Assembly: GCA_946549035.1 (NCBI GenBank)
Contig: CAMNQH010000022.1
Location: 1-49,778 of the forward strand
Reading direction: 5' to 3'
Source: an uncultured Lachnospiraceae bacterium
Lineage (GTDB): Bacteria > Bacillota > Clostridia > Lachnospirales > Lachnospiraceae
DNA length: 49,778 bases
A program made the position numbers and the translations under genes. Under the pieces are notes generated by a model. That model saw only the letters and a list, made by a program, of their open reading frames with translations, did no database searches and was not told the origin of the DNA. Of this stretch, positions 25,631 through 34,317 are shown in pieces. Every line of letters starts with the position of its first letter. The first letter of the stretch is position 1.

Positions 25631-27234
25631 ATAACGCAGAAAGCTTTGCCTTGTATCAGAGCCAGGTAAGGAGTCCTTATTTTGTAGATAAAACAAGGAT
25701 TCTCTCAGAACTGATTCCACTGGTGGATTTGGGAAATCAGCATATTTGCATTACAAGGCCGCGTCGCTTTGGAAAAACGGTAATGGCCAATATGATTGGA
25801 GCTTTCTTTGGCAAAGGCGTTGACGCAAGATGTTTGTTTGATACATTAGAGATTGCAAAAATAAAAGGGTATCGTGAACATTTGAATCAATATAATGTGA
25901 TTTCTATTGATTTTAGCGTGATAGATGATGATTGCAAAAGCTATAAGGAATACATGGATACCATCAAATTGTGTTTAAAAGAGGATTTGTACCATGCGTA
26001 TCCAGAAGTAAAATTTCGCAGGGAAGGGATGGTCAGCGAGGATTTACGGAGAATTTTTCAGCAGACAGGAGATCAGTTTCTATTTGTGTTAGATGAGTGG
26101 GATGCAATATTTTATGCCCCTTTTGTGACGGAAGCAGACAAAAGGTCTTATTTGCTCTTCTTAAAAGGGCTGTTGAAGGATAAGGCGTATACGGCGCTTA
26201 CCTTTATGACAGGAATATTGCCGATTGCAAAATATTCCAGCGGTTCTGAATTAAATATGTTTTTGGAATATACAATGCCGGGAGAAGCACGTTTTAGTAA
26301 GGATTACGGTTTTACAGAAGATGAGGTGGATGCGCTTTATCATCGTTATAAAGAACGGACAGATGAGCTGCGGGTCACAAGAGAAGGATTACGGGAATGG
26401 TATGACGGATACAGTACAAAGATGGGAGAAAAAATATACAATCCCCGTTCTGTAGTTACGGCATTGACCAATAATAATCTTGGAAATTATTGGACTAGCT
26501 CTGGGCCATACGATGAAATCTTTTATTATATTCAACAGAATATTGATGATGTTCGAGGGGATTTGGCGTTGATGGCGGCGGGAGAATCAGTGCCTGTGAA
26601 AATCCGGGAGTATGCTGCAACTTCCATGCATTTATCTACAAAGGATGAAATTTTTTCCGCCATGGTGGTGTATGGCTTTTTGAGCTATTACGATGGAACG
26701 GTGAGAATACCCAATAAAGAGTTGATGAATCATTTTTATGAGATGATTCAAAAAGAAAATTCATTGGGATATATAAACTGTTTGGCGAGAGAATCTGGGC
26801 GGATGCTTGAGGCGACGTTAGAAGGCGATACGGAGACGATGATGGAGATACTAGAGTATGTCCATCATACGGAAACTCCGATTTTACATTATAATAACGA
26901 AGCGGAGTTGTCGGCAATTGTAAATCTGGCATATCTTTCTGCAAGGGATAAATACCGGGTGGAGCGAGAAGATAAAGCGGGAACAGGCTATGTGGATTTT
27001 ATCTTTTATCCAGACAGAAGAGGGGATGACGGTATTATTTTGGAATTAAAGGTAGATCATACACCGGAAGAAGCAATTGAACAGATCAAGGAAAAGCGGT
27101 ACGCGATGAAGTTTGCGGATAATGTAAGAAGGAAAAAGCAGGTGGGACGTATTCTTGCTGTTGGCATTAGTTATGATAGAGAGACAAAGAAACATCAATG
27201 TAAGATAGAAGTGTTACCGCCTTTGGAAGTATGA
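25615..27234 (+). CDS. AAA-ATPase-like protein with C-terminal PD-(D/E)XK nuclease domain
   Basis: 539 residues of the AAA-ATPase_like/PDDEXK_9 family, abundant in gut Bacteroidetes and Clostridia. The N-terminus has the family start SPYFVDKTRILSELI, then a P-loop in TRPRRFGKTVMANM (about residues 45-58) and a likely Walker B/acidic strand FLFVLDEWDAIFY (about 154-166). The C-terminal nuclease fold shows GYVDFIFYP, then IILELKVD (D...ExK, about 462-484). The ATP and nuclease residues appear intact. The role of the family is not established; proposals include defence and mobile-element functions. A 40-residue frame begins four bases after its stop. Confidence 0.85.
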   Translation: MSMYLNNAESFALYQSQVRSPYFVDKTRILSELIPLVDLGNQHICITRPRRFGKTVMANMIGAFFGKGVDARCLFDTLEIAKIKGYREHLNQYNVISIDFSVIDDDCKSYKEYMDTIKLCLKEDLYHAYPEVKFRREGMVSEDLRRIFQQTGDQFLFVLDEWDAIFYAPFVTEADKRSYLLFLKGLLKDKAYTALTFMTGILPIAKYSSGSELNMFLEYTMPGEARFSKDYGFTEDEVDALYHRYKERTDELRVTREGLREWYDGYSTKMGEKIYNPRSVVTALTNNNLGNYWTSSGPYDEIFYYIQQNIDDVRGDLALMAAGESVPVKIREYAATSMHLSTKDEIFSAMVVYGFLSYYDGTVRIPNKELMNHFYEMIQKENSLGYINCLARESGRMLEATLEGDTETMMEILEYVHHTETPILHYNNEAELSAIVNLAYLSARDKYRVEREDKAGTGYVDFIFYPDRRGDDGIILELKVDHTPEEAIEQIKEKRYAMKFADNVRRKKQVGRILAVGISYDRETKKHQCKIEVLPPLEV

Positions 27235-27238
27235 TAAA

Positions 27239-27361
27239 ATGAATGAAGATGAATATCAAAGAGAACTTTTAAAAATATACGAAGAGTCTCGGGCAGTCAG
27301 TTACGATTATGACCATTTGTATTCTATGGATGAAATAAAAAAGGTGATAGAGGAGTTTTAA
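27239..27361 (+). CDS. Small acidic protein, 40 residues
   Basis: ATG four bases after the stop of the ATPase gene (TGATAAAATG), with GGAAG upstream, encodes MNEDEYQRELLKIYEESRAV and ends DEIKKVIEEF. The sequence is compositionally protein-like, acidic and helical, and is positioned for coupled translation. No family is recognised. An accessory or antitoxin-like partner of the ATPase/nuclease is a guess from position and size only. Confidence 0.45.
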   Translation: MNEDEYQRELLKIYEESRAVSYDYDHLYSMDEIKKVIEEF

Positions 27362-27447
27362 TCAATCAGGAAGGCGGACATTGGCAATACAAGCTGTGGG
27401 AATAAAAATTTAAATAAAGGGTACAGAAAAAGAATGGAGGAACATAC

Positions 27448-27798
27448 ATGGGTATCATTTCATCCTCTGGGGGAGAGAATAAGGAATGTGAGAATCCATC
27501 ATGGGAACAAAATCAGGTAAGCGATTTGCAGAAAATCCCGGGAATCGGTGCAAATATGGAAAAGCATTTACACAATATCGGAATCATGTGCGTGGCGGAT
27601 CTGGCAGGAAAAAATCCGGAAGAGTTATATCATTTGAATTGCTTGAAGAAAGGGTATCAAGATGACAGATGCGTTTTATACGTATTCCGCTGCGCCGTAT
27701 ATTATGCAGAACACAAGCAGCATGAACCGGAGAAGCTGAAATGGTGGTATTGGAAGGATAAACCATATCCTACCGAGACAAAGGAGCATGAGCCATGA
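27448..27798 (+). CDS. Cdd1-like helix-hairpin-helix protein
   Basis: 116 residues resembling pathogenicity-locus protein Cdd1. The helix-hairpin-helix core is LQKIPGIGANMEKHLHNIGI (about 27-46), followed by VADLAGKNPEELY and a C-terminal region with two cysteines (about residues 72 and 81) and WWYWKD. The fold suggests nucleic-acid binding; the biological role of the family is not established. AATGGAGG precedes the start. Its stop overlaps the next start (ATGA at 27795), forming a small operon with the DUF1905 and possibly the DUF4153 gene. Confidence 0.75.
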   Translation: MGIISSSGGENKECENPSWEQNQVSDLQKIPGIGANMEKHLHNIGIMCVADLAGKNPEELYHLNCLKKGYQDDRCVLYVFRCAVYYAEHKQHEPEKLKWWYWKDKPYPTETKEHEP

Positions 27799-28082
27799 AA
27801 GAAAGAATCTATGAATATGAGTCCCTGATTTATCAGGCGGATAAAAAAGGAGGCGCTTATGTAGTTTTTCCCTATGATGTGAGAGCTGAATTTGGAAAGG
27901 GAAGGGTAAAAGTACATGCTACATTTGACGGAGAACCTTATGACGGCAGCGTAGTGAATATGGGGATTAAAAATGAGGACGGAAGTATCTGTTATATCAT
28001 CGGGATACGAAAGGATATTCGCACACGTCTGGGAAAGCAGCCGGGAGATAAAGTGTGGGTAACGATTCAGGAACGAGAATAA
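27795..28082 (+). CDS. DUF1905 domain protein
   Basis: 95-residue single-domain protein, probably a small beta-barrel. Family-typical stretches are YVVFPYDVRAEFGKG, HATFDGEPYDGSVVNMG, YIIGIRKDIRTRLGK and the closing GDKVWVTI. The family is widespread and uncharacterised. It has no catalytic motif or export signal. Translational coupling to the Cdd1-like gene suggests they act together. Confidence 0.82.
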   Translation: MKERIYEYESLIYQADKKGGAYVVFPYDVRAEFGKGRVKVHATFDGEPYDGSVVNMGIKNEDGSICYIIGIRKDIRTRLGKQPGDKVWVTIQERE

Positions 28083-28098
28083 AAGCGGAGTGTATGAG

Positions 28099-29889
28099 AT
28101 GAAAATAAAAGATTGGCTGCGCAGGCTATGTCTGCCAGAGAAAGACGTTTTGAAAAAATACAGGATTACCATGCTGGGCGTACTGTTGTTTACCTTATAT
28201 GGAGTTGTAATGTCCTTGTTGCCATTGGACGATTTCCCTGAATTTTTTCTAATTTCATATGAAAATGAAATTTGCAGTGCACTGGGGCTGTTTTTTGCAG
28301 GGACTTTTTTTGTAGAGACTTATTTTAGAGGGAATATGCAAGACACTCCCCACAATGATAGCCTTCGCCGGCTGGCGGGGAATAGAGCCGGTAAAATATG
28401 CGGGTATGGGTGCGCTTGTATTCTGGCGTGTCTGCTTACGTTTTTGATGAATCTAAACGGATTAAATGCCCAGGAGCAGCTATGGAAGGCAGCCCTGGCA
28501 GAATGGGCAGGCAGATGTTCTGCGGGCTATGTGCTGCTGCTTTTTGCAGGAGCATTTTATTATAGCTTTCGAAGCGCTGGCATGGCTTTTGAAGAATACG
28601 CCTTGAGAGTGTTTGCAAATCTTTTGAAGACAGGTATCGTATATATGATTCTTACTATGGGAGTGTCCATTGTCGTTGGGATATTCCATGTGCTGATTTT
28701 AAATAATGGAATATCGTTGGATTTTGCCTGTATGATTCTGATTGTGGGGCTCTATCTGATTCCCAACGGGATCATGTCTCTGCTGGATATGAGGGGAGAA
28801 CCAGGCTCTCTTTCCTGTACGATTGCAAAATATGTGCTGCCTCTTTTATCGGTGGGATCATCTGCCATTGTCTATCTGTATGTGTTGAAATTAATTCTAT
28901 TACGCGAGACGCCTTCCAATGAGATATTTCCCATTGTGTCATCCTTGTTTTGCTTAGGGCTGCCTGTTTGGGTGATGGCGGATTACTACCAGGACTCTAG
29001 CAGGTATATGCGTTTTATTTCCGCCCTGCCTTATGCATTTGCACCATTGATTTGCCTTCAACTATATTCCGCCTGTACCAGGATTTTTCAATATGGTATG
29101 ACGCCCAGGCGCTATATGGGTGTTATGCTCATTATATTTGAGGCCGGAGCGCTGTTTATCTGGCATTTTCGAAAAGGACGCCGGGAAAAAATATGGAAGC
29201 TTTTATGCGTATTGACTGCAATTTCCGTGTTTGCGCCGTTTCTCAATATGTATCAGGTATCTGACGCCTGGCAGCTTTCTTTTTTAAAAAAGTATTATAC
29301 TGAGGCAGAAGCAGGAACGGAATTATCCCATCTCGATATGGACCGTCTTACCGGTTCCTGGAACTATCTGAAAAAGCAGGAAGGCATGAAGGAGACGATA
29401 AAGGCGTATGATATTACGGATACAAAATTTCTGGAAAAAATAAAGGCGCCGGAGGGAGAAGAAATAGATTTGACCCAACTTCATACATATTATATTCATT
29501 GCTGCCAGATGTTGGGAGAGGTGGATATTAGGGAGTATAAAAAAATGTTTATCGTAGATCAGGATGAGCGATACGCCAGATCGGGAGAGGGCATAGATCC
29601 TGTTGATTTTACAAAGTTTATTTGTGTTGAACAAGGGACGGAAGAGAAATTGACGGTTGATATCCAGGAGTTTGTCAATAAGTGCCTGGACTATCAGCGG
29701 GAACATCCGGATGCAGAGAAAGAGGAAATCAGCCAGGCTATGAAAATGTACCAGCAGATTCCTTTGGGGGATGGAAGCGTCTTGTTTTTGGATCATTTTG
29801 AAGTAACGTATCAGGAAGGAATCAAAGACGGGAAGGAGTATTTGGCCTGGCAGAAAATTGATGTGAGAGGAATGGTGTATCAGAAATAA
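28099..29889 (+). CDS. DUF4153-family multi-pass membrane protein
   Basis: 596-residue inner-membrane protein. About ten to twelve hydrophobic helices lie between residues 20 and 395, then a soluble C-terminal domain of about 200 residues, probably outside or peripheral. The segment RIFQYGMTPRRYMGVMLIIF (about 335-354) is typical of DUF4153 proteins. ATG 28099 is preferred over GTG 28090 because GGAG then has normal spacing. It starts 16 bases after the DUF1905 gene, with a hairpin after its stop. Function is unknown; some homologues are linked to envelope stress or regulation. Confidence 0.7.
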   Translation: MKIKDWLRRLCLPEKDVLKKYRITMLGVLLFTLYGVVMSLLPLDDFPEFFLISYENEICSALGLFFAGTFFVETYFRGNMQDTPHNDSLRRLAGNRAGKICGYGCACILACLLTFLMNLNGLNAQEQLWKAALAEWAGRCSAGYVLLLFAGAFYYSFRSAGMAFEEYALRVFANLLKTGIVYMILTMGVSIVVGIFHVLILNNGISLDFACMILIVGLYLIPNGIMSLLDMRGEPGSLSCTIAKYVLPLLSVGSSAIVYLYVLKLILLRETPSNEIFPIVSSLFCLGLPVWVMADYYQDSSRYMRFISALPYAFAPLICLQLYSACTRIFQYGMTPRRYMGVMLIIFEAGALFIWHFRKGRREKIWKLLCVLTAISVFAPFLNMYQVSDAWQLSFLKKYYTEAEAGTELSHLDMDRLTGSWNYLKKQEGMKETIKAYDITDTKFLEKIKAPEGEEIDLTQLHTYYIHCCQMLGEVDIREYKKMFIVDQDERYARSGEGIDPVDFTKFICVEQGTEEKLTVDIQEFVNKCLDYQREHPDAEKEEISQAMKMYQQIPLGDGSVLFLDHFEVTYQEGIKDGKEYLAWQKIDVRGMVYQK

Positions 29890-29975
29890 AGAGCTTGAAA
29901 AGAGCTTGAGAAGGATACGAAAAATTCAACCTGTCCGTGGAATGTATCGTATTCAAGCTGAATCATTTGCTTTAT

Positions 29976-29999
29976 GGGGGAGGGGAACCTCCCCCGTTT
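29976..29999. terminator. GC-rich hairpin between convergent genes
   Basis: GGGGGAGG (29976-29983) pairs perfectly with CCTCCCCC (29988-29995) around a four-base loop, followed by GTTT. It ends the DUF4153 transcript and possibly the convergent Uma2 transcript. The short T-tract makes it a moderate terminator. Confidence 0.6.
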
Positions 30000-30020
30000 A
30001 TCATATAAGGAACCCTTCGA

Positions 30021-30581
30021 CTAGCTATTTAGTAATTTTGCAATGTCAGAGAAATTGACGGATAAATCATTAAAAATATTGGAAGTTACCGAGTCAGAAA
30101 ACGTATAATCTATAGTATCTTCTGATTCAAAATCATATACTGTAATACGATTTTTGTCCGGATCCACAATCCAGTATTCACGTACCCCTGCAGTAGAGTA
30201 TTGAAACAGTTTTGCAAAATAATCTATCCGCCTGCTGCCTGGAGATACAACTTCAATGATCCAGTCCGGCGCGCCCAGACAGCCCTTGTCGCTGAGTTTG
30301 TTGGGATCGCATATAACAGAAATATCCGGTTCCACATAGTTTTTATTATCTGCATTTAAAAATACTGCGAAAGGGGCAATGTCCACTTCACAGGAGCCAT
30401 TATTGGAATTAATATATTCCCGGATAATTGCAAATAACTCACCTGCAATTCGCTGGTGTTTTCTTGTGGGAGGCGCCATATAATAGAGATTTCCGTCAAT
30501 CAGTTCTGCACGGTTCCCCTCCGGCAGGGAGTAAATATCGTCAATGGTGTAGGATTTTTCTTGTGCCAGTGCTGGTGCCAT
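30021..30581 (-). CDS. Uma2 family endonuclease (DUF820)
   Basis: 186-residue restriction-endonuclease-like protein. The family pattern is clear: YSLPEGNRAELIDGNLYYM, the helix ..KHQRIAGELFAIIREYI, then YVEPDISVICD (catalytic D) and PDWIIEVVSPGS (E-x-V), followed by YWIVDPDKNRITVY. ATG with AAAGGAAG upstream. Uma2 genes are often multicopy and mobile; the cellular target is unknown. It is a single-gene unit. Confidence 0.87.
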   Translation of the reverse strand: MAPALAQEKSYTIDDIYSLPEGNRAELIDGNLYYMAPPTRKHQRIAGELFAIIREYINSNNGSCEVDIAPFAVFLNADNKNYVEPDISVICDPNKLSDKGCLGAPDWIIEVVSPGSRRIDYFAKLFQYSTAGVREYWIVDPDKNRITVYDFESEDTIDYTFSDSVTSNIFNDLSVNFSDIAKLLNS

Positions 30582-30781
30582 AGTAACACTTCCTTTCTGG
30601 TTGATGTATTCTTATATAGGAAAATTATAACGGAAATACAGACGGATGTAAATATAGAATTTGGAGCCAAAAGCGGCTGGATATGTTTATGAATCACGGT
30701 TTGGGAGGCCTCCTATAACAAGGAATCCAGAAGCTTTATGGAATTTTGCTGGGCGAAATACAAAAACAGAGGGCTTTTACA

Positions 30782-30834
30782 TTGACACATTTTTAAAATC
30801 GTAGTATTCTATATATGAAAATGGCATATGCCAT
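30782..30834 (+). promoter_or_regulatory. Promoter and palindromic operator of the DUF134-NifX gene
   Basis: TTGACA (30782-30787), 17 bases, TATTCT (30805-30810). The perfect palindrome ATGGCATATGCCAT lies at 30821-30834, just past the transcription start. The encoded protein begins with a helix-turn-helix, so autoregulation through this dyad is a reasonable inference. Confidence 0.7.
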
Positions 30835-30855
30835 AAATACAAGGAGGTGCTCAGG

Positions 30856-31629
30856 ATGCCCAGACCCAGAAAGTGCAGACAAGTGTGCAATTTTCCTCAG
30901 ACTTTGGCATTTTTGCCAGAGGAGTATGGGGAAGAACAACAGGCTGTGAGATTAACCGTGGATGAGTATGAGACGATTCGGCTGATTGACAAAGAAGGTT
31001 TTTCTCAAGAACAGTGCGGGGAATTTATGAAAATTGCCCGGGCAACGGTGCAGCAGATTTATGCAAGCGCGCGGAAAAAACTGGCGGATATGCTGGTGGA
31101 AGGTTTGCCTTTATACATTGGAGGCGGCGATATTCAATTATGCAATGGCATAAACAGTGTGTGCAGCCGCAATTCCTGTATCAAGCAGAGCATCCTGAAT
31201 TTTGTAAAACCGAAAGGAGAATTTATTATGAGAATCGCAGTTACCTACGAAAATGGAGAAATTTTTCAACATTTCGGACACACAGAGGAGTTTAAAATTT
31301 ACGATATTGAGAATGGCAAAGTGGTTTCCACTCAGATTGCCGATACCAACGGCAATGGCCATGGGGCGTTGGCAGGAATGCTCAGTTCATTGAATGTAGA
31401 TATGCTGATTTGCGGCGGAATCGGAGGAGGCGCCCAGGCTGCCCTGGCCGGGGCTAATATCAAGCTTTATGGCGGTGTTTCCGGGAACGCAGATGCAGCG
31501 GTGGAGGCTTTTCTGGCCGACAACCTGGAATTTAATCCCAACGTACAATGTAATCATCACGGGGAACATCACCATGAAGGGGGCGAATGCGGAAATCATG
31601 GCTGCGGCGGAGGACATCATTGCGGATAA
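30856..31629 (+). CDS. DUF134 / NifX-NifB-type fusion protein
   Basis: 257 residues. Residues 1-105 are a DUF134 domain: a basic MPRPRKCRQVC start with a cysteine pair, LTVDEYETIRLID and a sigma-like helix-turn-helix (SQEQCGEFMKIARATVQQIY). After a linker, about 125-225 is a dinitrogenase iron-molybdenum cofactor domain (RIAVTYENGEIFQHFGHTEE; MLICGGIGGGAQAALAGANI). The tail is rich in His, Cys and Gly (HHGEHHHEGGECGNH), suited to metal binding. ATG 30856 has AGGAGG at normal spacing. No nitrogenase genes are present, so a metal or Fe-S-responsive regulator is likelier than nitrogen fixation. Confidence 0.87.
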   Translation: MPRPRKCRQVCNFPQTLAFLPEEYGEEQQAVRLTVDEYETIRLIDKEGFSQEQCGEFMKIARATVQQIYASARKKLADMLVEGLPLYIGGGDIQLCNGINSVCSRNSCIKQSILNFVKPKGEFIMRIAVTYENGEIFQHFGHTEEFKIYDIENGKVVSTQIADTNGNGHGALAGMLSSLNVDMLICGGIGGGAQAALAGANIKLYGGVSGNADAAVEAFLADNLEFNPNVQCNHHGEHHHEGGECGNHGCGGGHHCG

Positions 31630-31789
31630 GGGGAAAAAGACCTTCACATCCTATAGAATTTCCACATATTCCTCCGGAAACTGGTAAAAAACGAAATAAT
31701 ATGGCAGCGGCACATGACATTTCCATACATTGGAAAATTTAATGAAAAATATTTACAAAATATATTACCGGACTTTATACTTATATCAC

Positions 31790-31856
31790 TTTAACGCCGT
31801 TTGATCAAAGGATTCACGGCTGTTTGGCCGTTTCTCTGACAAAATGTGGCGTTAAA
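31790..31856. repeat. Nested inverted repeats upstream of the integrase
   Basis: TTTAACGCC (31790-31798) and GGCGTTAAA (31848-31856) are perfect inverses 49 bases apart. Between them ACGGC (31816-31820) and GCCGT (31827-31831) form a second dyad. The structure ends 23 bases before the integrase start. It could be an integrase-binding or attachment-type region or a transcript leader structure. Confidence 0.55.
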
Positions 31857-31879
31857 ATAAGTACAAAGGAGGAGCAGTT

Positions 31880-33007
31880 ATGCCCAGAAAAGGAGAAAAT
31901 ATTTTTAAAAGGAAGGACGGCCGCTGGGAGGCCAGGTACATCCATCATTACGAAAACGGAAAAGCCAAGTATCGTTACGTCTATGGGGCCACTTATGCAG
32001 AAGCAAAAGCGAAAAAAATGGCGGAACAATCCCTGCCGGAGAATATCAGGCCGCCTGTTGCAAAACAGTTGTCCACCTTCGCTATATTGGCAGAGTCGTG
32101 GCTGATGGATATCAAGATTACAGTGAAGGAGTCTACCTACACAAGATACCACCGTATTGTAAAAAAATATTTGTTTCCGCTTCTGGAAGAACAGATGCTT
32201 TCTAAAATGGATCAGAAATATCTGAACGGTCTGACGGAAAAGCTGCTGGCAGAAGGCGGCGTCGATCGCAATCCTCTTTCTCCAAAAACAGTTTCCGATA
32301 TTTTATGTGTTTTGAAGTCTATATTTAAATATGGAAAAGAAAACGGCTATCCCTGCTTGAATGCCAGCAGTCTCAGATATCCGCAAAAATCGCCGAAGCC
32401 TGTAAAAATCTTAACAGAAGATATCAGGATGAAGTTAGAAAAATTATTATTGGATTCCGAGGATACTACAAGCCTCGGAATTCTTTTTACGCTCTTTACC
32501 GGAATCCGAATCGGTGAGCTGTGTGGTCTGCGCTGGGAAGATATTGATTTTTCCAATGCTACGGTGAGCATCCAAAGAACCATAGAGCGGATTGCCGATT
32601 TGGATCCGTCTGCAGCAACCAAGACAAAAGTGATTATCAGTGAACCAAAAACAGAAAGTTCCAGCCGAATCATTCCTTTGCCGTCTTTTTTAGTAGGATA
32701 TCTGGAAAAAAGGAAACGGGATGATAATTGCTACCTGTTGACAGGCAGTAAAAAACATACGGAACCTCATCAATATTACATTCGTTATCAAAAGTATCTG
32801 GAACGGAACAACATTGACGGTCATACCTTTCACGCCCTGCGGCATACCTTTGCCACACGTTGTGTTGAAATTGGTTTTGACACAAAATCTTTATCAGAAA
32901 TTCTCGGTCACACAAGTATTACCACTACACTTTCCGTTTATGTCCATCCCACCTTACAACAGAAAAAGCTTCAGATGGACCGTCTTGCGCCCGGCGCTGT
33001 TTTATAG
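31880..33007 (+). CDS. Tyrosine-family site-specific integrase
   Basis: 375-residue phage/ICE-type recombinase. The N-terminus (KGENIFKRKDGRWEARYI) is the three-strand arm-binding domain, followed by a SAM-like core-binding domain (about 65-165) and a catalytic domain with Arg in FTGIRIGELCGLRW (about 208), HALRHTF (about 314-320), ILGH (about 341-344) and the nucleophile in SVYVHPT (about 353). All catalytic residues are present. AAAGGAGG lies before ATG. No excisionase, relaxase or phage genes follow, and a convergent terminator is close behind. It is either a stranded integrase or a chromosomal recombinase acting at the nearby inverted repeats. Confidence 0.9.
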   Translation: MPRKGENIFKRKDGRWEARYIHHYENGKAKYRYVYGATYAEAKAKKMAEQSLPENIRPPVAKQLSTFAILAESWLMDIKITVKESTYTRYHRIVKKYLFPLLEEQMLSKMDQKYLNGLTEKLLAEGGVDRNPLSPKTVSDILCVLKSIFKYGKENGYPCLNASSLRYPQKSPKPVKILTEDIRMKLEKLLLDSEDTTSLGILFTLFTGIRIGELCGLRWEDIDFSNATVSIQRTIERIADLDPSAATKTKVIISEPKTESSSRIIPLPSFLVGYLEKRKRDDNCYLLTGSKKHTEPHQYYIRYQKYLERNNIDGHTFHALRHTFATRCVEIGFDTKSLSEILGHTSITTTLSVYVHPTLQQKKLQMDRLAPGAVL

Positions 33008-33104
33008 TTCAATTACAGTCAATAGGAAAATACGTATTACAGGTTTCCGGGCAGAGAAGAGCTTCTGGACAAGAAGACAAAACCTAGTAAAAATGAGTCA
33101 ATAG

Positions 33105-33170
33105 AAACATCAAGATCAGCATAGGAATTCCACTATATATTCCTGATTGCTGATCTTGATTTGATGTTTG
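33105..33170. terminator. Bidirectional terminator between integrase and hydrolase
   Basis: AAACATC, AAGATCAGCA and AGGAAT on the left (33105-33127) pair with ATTCCT, TGCTGATCTT and GATGTTT on the right (to about 33169), with small bulges. The two genes converge on it. Confidence 0.75.
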
Positions 33171-33171
33171 C

Positions 33172-34104
33172 TTATTCCCGCCCAAACCAGTGTTTTCCAA
33201 TTTTGATAAAATCATGTCCATTTGCCTTTCTTCTGGAAAAGTACACATAGTCAGAATCCAAAATGTATGTAGCGCCGTATACTACATTGTGAATTGCCTG
33301 ATATTCATCTGAGCCCGGGGCTGCGCTGTCCAGCAGGGGCCAAGTGGAAAACTGCCCTCTCTGGCTCAGCACGGAATAGATATCTCCGGGGAAGGAATTG
33401 GAGAAGCTCACCCGGTTGAAAATAGTCTCCACAACGGCTTCCTTTCCTACCATAGAATCAATGCCTGCTTCCAGAAATACAATAGCGGCAAGCAGATCGG
33501 TTTCTTCCGGCGTAAGTTCGATTCCCCAACGGTTCAAGGCGGATATTGCCGTTTCAGATTCGGATAAAGATTGTGCTTTTATATAGCCTCTGGAGGTTTC
33601 GTCCAGCTGGATGGCCCGCCAATCGCCCGTCTCTTCCACTACTGTCAAAGAGGTATTGGGATCTAATGTGGTCATGGAAGGAGAAGCCTCGTCTGCGGCT
33701 TCTTTCATATCGGTATAAGAATTGGTGTACATTTGATAAGGTTCAAAAACAGGCTCTGGGGGAGCCTCCTTGGGCGCTTCGGATGCTTTTTCTTCTGTCT
33801 CATTGCCCTCCTCAGGCTGATCTTGATTTTTTCCGGCCCCGGAGGTGTTGTGGGACGCTTCCTTTTTGGCGGTTTCTTCTATGATATTTTCTTTTGTAAC
33901 GGTGGGTATGGTGTTTTTTGAGATTTCCAGAATGTCTTTTGTGAGATCTCCTCGGATAAAGGAGTAGCGGCGGTTCTTTTCGATACTGGTTTTAACGGAA
34001 TGTATATGGATTCCATGGCTCTCTTTGGTATCTGTCATCCCCAGTAGCAAGAGGGGAATGGCACAGAATAATATCAGTGATTCCACGAATCTTTTTTTCA
34101 ACAT
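33172..34104 (-). CDS. SleB-like cell-wall hydrolase with SH3-like domain
   Basis: 310-residue exported protein. ATG 34104 follows AAGGAGAGATGT; an open frame extends 94 codons further upstream but lacks coding character. A signal/anchor lies at about residues 5-22 (ESLILFCAIPLLLLG). A long acidic low-complexity linker (about 75-125) leads to an SH3-like segment (about 135-180; GDWRAIQLDETSRGYIKAQSL). The C-terminal Hydrolase_2/SleB domain (about 195-310) has LLAAIVFLEAG with the family glutamate and VVETIFNRV. SleB-type enzymes cleave spore-cortex or vegetative peptidoglycan. It is divergent from the DUF5717-type operon. Confidence 0.85.
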   Translation of the reverse strand: MLKKRFVESLILFCAIPLLLLGMTDTKESHGIHIHSVKTSIEKNRRYSFIRGDLTKDILEISKNTIPTVTKENIIEETAKKEASHNTSGAGKNQDQPEEGNETEEKASEAPKEAPPEPVFEPYQMYTNSYTDMKEAADEASPSMTTLDPNTSLTVVEETGDWRAIQLDETSRGYIKAQSLSESETAISALNRWGIELTPEETDLLAAIVFLEAGIDSMVGKEAVVETIFNRVSFSNSFPGDIYSVLSQRGQFSTWPLLDSAAPGSDEYQAIHNVVYGATYILDSDYVYFSRRKANGHDFIKIGKHWFGRE

Positions 34105-34267
34105 ACATCTCTCCTTCTTTGATTTTTGCCATAGTAAGTCCCTGGCGCAATCAATACAATAGGGATTATAAGGAAAATATGCCGATAATTCTGTAAAAGA
34201 ATGTCGCTTGGCCCTCTTTTTATTATATGCAAAAAAGAAAAAGCCGTTGCTTTTCCAAATTCTCCAT

Positions 34268-34296
34268 TTGCAAAGAGTGGGGAAATCGTTTATAAT
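34268..34296 (+). promoter_or_regulatory. Promoter of the DUF5717-like operon
   Basis: TTGCAA (34268-34273), 17 bases, TATAAT (34291-34296), 21 bases before the ATG at 34318. Good -10 and spacing. Confidence 0.7.
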
Positions 34297-34317
34297 TGGT
34301 GGTAGGAAAAGCGTTTC

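Noticed and set aside
30856..31629. Nitrogen-fixation gene
   Set aside because: Only the NifX-type fold is present, fused to a DNA-binding domain; no nif structural genes are in the window.
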